A stretch of 17,759 nucleotides of DNA, taken from the NCBI GenBank assembly GCA_964573885.1, contig CAZNLL010000080.1, positions 1 through 17,759 on the forward strand, read 5' to 3'. This stretch comes from CAZNLL01 sp964573885 (GTDB lineage Bacteria; Desulfobacterota; DSM-4660; Desulfatiglandales; Desulfatiglandaceae). The translations under genes and the position numbers were made by a program. The notes beneath the pieces were generated by a model. The model saw only the letters and a list, made by a program, of their open reading frames with translations, had not been told where the DNA came from and made no database searches. Below, in pieces: positions 14,471-17,759 of this stretch (positions within the stretch are counted from its first letter, which is position 1; each line of letters starts with the position of its first letter).

Positions 14471-16732
14471 ATGGAAGGGAGAGCGGTGAGAAAAAGAGCG
14501 ACCATAGGAGAAGAGGAAAAAGCAAGGCTCATGGCGGGTGAGGTGGCGGATCCTTTCACCCTCCTGGGCCCTCACGAAACGGTCCTGGACGAGAGGCCTG
14601 TGGTGGCGGTTCGCACGCTGCTGCCGGGGGCCAAACGCGTGACCGTGCTGGACCTTTCTCCAAAAGGGGAAGTGGAGGCCCGGCCGCTGAACAAAGAAGG
14701 TCTGTTCGAGGCGCTCCTAAGCGGGGTGGAGGAACTCTTCCCTTATCGGCTGAGGGCGGATTTTGGGGCGGGCGCTGTTTCCACCTTTTACGACTGTTAT
14801 GCCTTCTGGCCTGTATTGACCGAATATGATCTTTATCTCTTCAACCAGGGAAGGCATGACCATATCTATGAAAAACTGGGGGCCCACCCCTGGCATCACC
14901 AGGGGGTATCCGGTGTCCTTTTCGGCGTGTGGGCACCCTCCGCCACGCGGGTCAGTGTGGTGGGGGAATTCAACCAGTGGGACGGCCGCAGGCACCAGAT
15001 GCGTTGTCGCGGGGAATCCGGTGTGTGGGAGATCTTTGTCCCCCATCTCAGAGAGGGGCTTTTATACAAATTTGAGATCCGCACCGGGGATGGGACCATC
15101 CTCATGAAGGCCGACCCTTTTGCCTTCCGTTTTGAAAGGTCCCCAAAGACCGCAGCCCTTGTTCATAATCTCAAGGGTTTTTCCTGGACCGATCAGGATT
15201 GGATGGCGTCCCGGGCGAAAGAGGACCCCCTGAGCCGGCCGGTTGCGGTCTATGAGGTCCATCTGGGGTCGTGGAAGCGGAGACCCGACGAAGACAACCG
15301 GTGGCTCAGTTACAGGGAAGCGGCAGAGGAACTCATCCCCTATGTAAAAGAAATGGGATTTAACGCGATTCAATTTCTTCCCCTGGCGGAACATCCCTTT
15401 GACGGTTCATGGGGATACCAGGTCACGGGTTATTATGCCCCCACCTCCCGGTACGGTTCCCCGGAGGACTTCATGTATCTTGTGGACCGGTGCCACCGGG
15501 CGGGGCTGGGGGTGATCCTGGACTGGGTGCCGGCCCATTTCCCGCGGGACGCATACGCCCTGGAGTTTTTTGACGGTACCCATCTCTATGAACACGCTGA
15601 TCCCCGTCAGGGACGGCATCGGGAATGGGATACCCTCATTTTCAATTACGGGAGAAACGAGGTATGCAACTTTCTCCTGGCCAACGCCCTTTTTTGGCTG
15701 GACAAGTTCCACGTGGACGGCTTGAGGGTGGATGCCGTGGCCTCCATGCTCTACCTGGACTACTCCCGGGAGGAAGGGGACTGGGTCCCCAATCGCTACG
15801 GAGGCCGGGAAAACCTGGAGGCCATTGATTTCATAAAGGCCCTAAACAGCAAAGTCTACCAGTACTTTCCCGGCGTGTGCACCATTGCCGAAGAATCCAC
15901 GGCATGGCCCGGAGTGACGCAGCCCGTCCATCTGGGGGGTCTGGGTTTTTTGTTTAAATGGAACATGGGATGGATGCATGATATGCTGAATTTTATGTCC
16001 AAGGATTGTATCCATCGTCGGTTTCATGTGGACAAATTGACCTTTGCCCTGCTCTACGCCTTCCACGAAAATTTCATTCTCCCCCTGTCCCATGACGAGG
16101 TGGTTCACGGCAAGGCCTCCTTGCTCTCCAAGATGCCCGGCCACGACTGGGAGAAGTTTGCCAACCTCAGACTGCTTTTGGGGTATATGTACGCGGAGCC
16201 TGGCAAGAAGACCCTGTTTATGGGTGGTGAGTTCGGCCAGAGGTCCGAATGGAACCATGACGCGGGCCTTGAGTGGGAACTCCTTCAGTATGGGCCTCAT
16301 CAGGGGCTTCAGCGGTATGTAAGAGACCTAAACCGGCTCTATCTCTCAGAACCGGCCATGTATGAGAGGGACTTTGATGCCGGGGGATTTGAGTGGATTG
16401 ATTTCCGGGATGCGGATGCCACGGTGGTGGCTTTTATGCGAAAAGGGCGGGACAAGGACGAGGTGCTTGTCTTTGTCTTTAATTTCACGCCGGTTCCCAG
16501 GATCGGATACCGGGTAGGGGCACCCGGGCCGGGCTTTTACAGGGAACTCATGAACTCCGATGCCGTCTGCTACGGCGGCTCCAACGTGGGCAACGGCGGC
16601 GGTATCGAGGCGGAACCACAACCCTGGCACGGTCAGCCCGGTTGTCTTAATTTGAACCTCCCTCCCCTGGGTATGCTGATATTGAAACGGGTCAGACCCT
16701 CCCCGCAAGGGGCACCCAGGAGGGAGAATTAA
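14471..16732 (+). CDS. glgB: 1,4-alpha-glucan branching enzyme
   Basis: A 753-residue GH13 enzyme that transfers alpha-1,4-glucan segments to make alpha-1,6 branches in glycogen. An N-terminal CBM48-like domain (about 25-115) and a second CBM48 (about 135-235; LFGVWAPSATRVSVVGEFNQWDG) precede the TIM barrel. Catalytic motifs are intact: DWVPAHFPRD (351-360), GLRVDAV with nucleophile D421, TIAEES with acid/base E474, and LPLSHDEVVHGK with D542. The C-terminal all-beta domain ends near 745. The length and two CBM48 domains match E. coli-type GlgB. ATG 14471 is taken as the start; its ribosome binding site is weak, and GTG 14486 is an alternative. It forms an operon with glgP: phosphorylase and branching enzyme set chain length and branching together. 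Confidence 0.95.
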   Translation: MEGRAVRKRATIGEEEKARLMAGEVADPFTLLGPHETVLDERPVVAVRTLLPGAKRVTVLDLSPKGEVEARPLNKEGLFEALLSGVEELFPYRLRADFGAGAVSTFYDCYAFWPVLTEYDLYLFNQGRHDHIYEKLGAHPWHHQGVSGVLFGVWAPSATRVSVVGEFNQWDGRRHQMRCRGESGVWEIFVPHLREGLLYKFEIRTGDGTILMKADPFAFRFERSPKTAALVHNLKGFSWTDQDWMASRAKEDPLSRPVAVYEVHLGSWKRRPDEDNRWLSYREAAEELIPYVKEMGFNAIQFLPLAEHPFDGSWGYQVTGYYAPTSRYGSPEDFMYLVDRCHRAGLGVILDWVPAHFPRDAYALEFFDGTHLYEHADPRQGRHREWDTLIFNYGRNEVCNFLLANALFWLDKFHVDGLRVDAVASMLYLDYSREEGDWVPNRYGGRENLEAIDFIKALNSKVYQYFPGVCTIAEESTAWPGVTQPVHLGGLGFLFKWNMGWMHDMLNFMSKDCIHRRFHVDKLTFALLYAFHENFILPLSHDEVVHGKASLLSKMPGHDWEKFANLRLLLGYMYAEPGKKTLFMGGEFGQRSEWNHDAGLEWELLQYGPHQGLQRYVRDLNRLYLSEPAMYERDFDAGGFEWIDFRDADATVVAFMRKGRDKDEVLVFVFNFTPVPRIGYRVGAPGPGFYRELMNSDAVCYGGSNVGNGGGIEAEPQPWHGQPGCLNLNLPPLGMLILKRVRPSPQGAPRREN

Positions 16733-16738
16733 GAGAGG

Positions 16739-17683
16739 TCAAAGGCTAGAACGGATCTTTTTCCCGGAATCTTTGCCGGCCAGTGCCCATTGGAGGTCAT
16801 AATCGGTGACAAGGCCCTTTTCTCGGAGGATTTCCCCCAGCTTCCTGTCCATCTTCTTTAGGGCCCATTTGATCTCTTCTTCCGAGGCATGTCCTTGATC
16901 CCTCAATATTTCACCGAGCTTTTTGGACCCTTTACCCTGCTGGGCCAGTGTTTCCTCCAGCTGGCTGCGGGTGATAAGGCCTTCTTGAACCAGTATTTCT
17001 CCAAGCCTTAATCTCTGTTCCCCCAGCGCCTCTTTCAACTCCTTTTTTGTGATATACCCCCCGTACATGAGCTTTTCACCGACTTTGGACCGGTTCCATT
17101 TCATTCGTAGGAGTGTTCGGTAAGAGAAGTCAACCACCCCGTATAGCCACCAGGAGATAATGAGAAAGCACACGCCCAGAAAGGCGAAGTCGAGCCAGAA
17201 ATTGCCGAAAATATTCCCTGCCCGGGCCAGGGCGCTATGGGGGTGAAGCAACTGCACCAAGAGATAGGAGATCAGAAGGGCATAGAAAATGATGACGAAC
17301 AGACAGAACTTGGTCTTGGGAAGCAGGGTCCGGGTCTCCGGGCCTTCAAAGCCCTCATATATGGGCCGCCATGAGGATTGCGGGTGGGGCCGGACAAGGA
17401 TGTCAAGAAAAATGTCCGGAACCCTGTTGGTCCCCGAGGAGTGTATTCTCTGGGCATTTGCGGGCAGGGGTTTTTGATCCCTTTTCCCGCTCTCATCATA
17501 GGTGGAAGGCCCGGAAGATTCCGGGATGGGACTATTCAGGTCGTAGCCACATTCATCACAGAACCGGGCTGAAAGGGGGAGTTTGCAGTTACATTGGGGG
17601 CATTTTTTGGACAGTCCTTCACCACAGGCGATACAGAACTTGGCCTCTTCTCGATTCTCAAACTGGCATTTCGGACACTTCAT
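16739..17683 (-). CDS. Zinc-ribbon membrane protein with C-terminal GspE/MshE-N-like repeats
   Basis: A 314-residue protein without a named family that I can recall. It starts with two zinc ribbons (C3-C6-C17-C20 and C28-C31-C42-C45), then a disordered linker (50-90), a short domain, and two membrane segments (about 126-147 and 163-184). After these come repeats of about 27 residues, with LGEIL at 227, 256 and 282 followed by G-x-x-(S/T)-x-x-x-L/I-x-x-A/T-L; a fourth, weaker copy starts near 204. These match the MshEN/T2SSE-N type of domain, some of which bind cyclic di-GMP. The ATG at 17683 lacks a clear ribosome binding site. It converges on glgB with 6 bp between stops. A sensor or adaptor role at the membrane is an inference. 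Confidence 0.8.
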   Translation of the reverse strand: MKCPKCQFENREEAKFCIACGEGLSKKCPQCNCKLPLSARFCDECGYDLNSPIPESSGPSTYDESGKRDQKPLPANAQRIHSSGTNRVPDIFLDILVRPHPQSSWRPIYEGFEGPETRTLLPKTKFCLFVIIFYALLISYLLVQLLHPHSALARAGNIFGNFWLDFAFLGVCFLIISWWLYGVVDFSYRTLLRMKWNRSKVGEKLMYGGYITKKELKEALGEQRLRLGEILVQEGLITRSQLEETLAQQGKGSKKLGEILRDQGHASEEEIKWALKKMDRKLGEILREKGLVTDYDLQWALAGKDSGKKIRSSL

Positions 17684-17759
17684 TTATTTGTGCCTGGGGC
17701 CATCATTCAAAGTGACCTTGTTTCCTCTGTACTCACGCCTCTTAAATAAATATGATTTT
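17684..17759. other. Upstream region of the zinc-ribbon gene, cut by the window edge
   Basis: 76 bp of non-coding sequence ahead of ATG 17683. I see no confident promoter hexamers or ribosome binding site. It continues beyond the window. Confidence 0.5.

Noticed and set aside
16701..16712. CCCC-GCAA-GGGG hairpin at the end of glgB
   Set aside because: A 4-bp stem with a GNRA-type loop inside the coding sequence and no T-run; not a terminator.

Overview
The window looks like chromosomal DNA from a free-living, GC-rich Gram-negative bacterium. A Desulfobacterota/deltaproteobacterial origin (sulfate reducer or syntroph) is my best guess. It rests on the density of two-component genes, the GNAT-fused NDP-forming acyl-CoA synthetase, the AcuB-like CBS-ACT protein and the TIGR02094-type glycogen phosphorylase. 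There is no marker gene to prove it. I see no tRNA, rRNA, CRISPR array, transposase or phage gene.

Region 1 (47-5303, minus strand). Four genes run leftward, in transcription order: a CBS-CBS-ACT protein, a soluble GAF histidine kinase, a 902-residue acyl-CoA synthetase/GNAT fusion overlapping the kinase gene by 14 bp, and a stand-alone receiver with a degenerate acidic pocket. The pairing of an acetyltransferase/acyl-CoA synthetase with an AcuB-like sensor recalls the acuAB arrangement of Bacillus and suggests control of acetyl-/acyl-CoA metabolism. A 331-bp divergent region (5304-5634) with two clear inverted repeats separates this block from the next.

Region 2 (5635-10286, plus strand). 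A membrane histidine kinase, an Rcp1-type receiver, a kinase of REC-PAS-PAS-HisKA_3-HATPase layout and a NarL/FixJ regulator follow one another with tiny gaps or overlaps. The layout suggests a branched phosphorelay: membrane kinase, then receivers (one of them the N-terminal domain of the second kinase), then the DNA-binding output.

Region 3 (10464-11491, plus strand). A small four-cysteine protein overlaps (ATGA) a receiver whose phosphoacceptor Asp is replaced by Glu, followed by a small STAS-like protein. This three-gene module is the least familiar coding part of the window.

Region 4 (11492-11901). An AT-rich gap holds a GC-rich hairpin, a near-consensus sigma70 promoter, and a 190-bp element bounded by perfect 14-bp inverted repeats with an internal 11-bp-stem hairpin. 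It may be a MITE or a structured leader RNA. A second promoter at its right edge points into the glycogen genes.

Region 5 (11902-16732, plus strand). glgP (alpha-glucan phosphorylase) and glgB (branching enzyme) form a glycogen metabolism pair. Converging on glgB with only 6 bp between stop codons is a minus-strand gene (16739-17683) for a zinc-ribbon membrane protein ending in GspE/MshE-N-like repeats.
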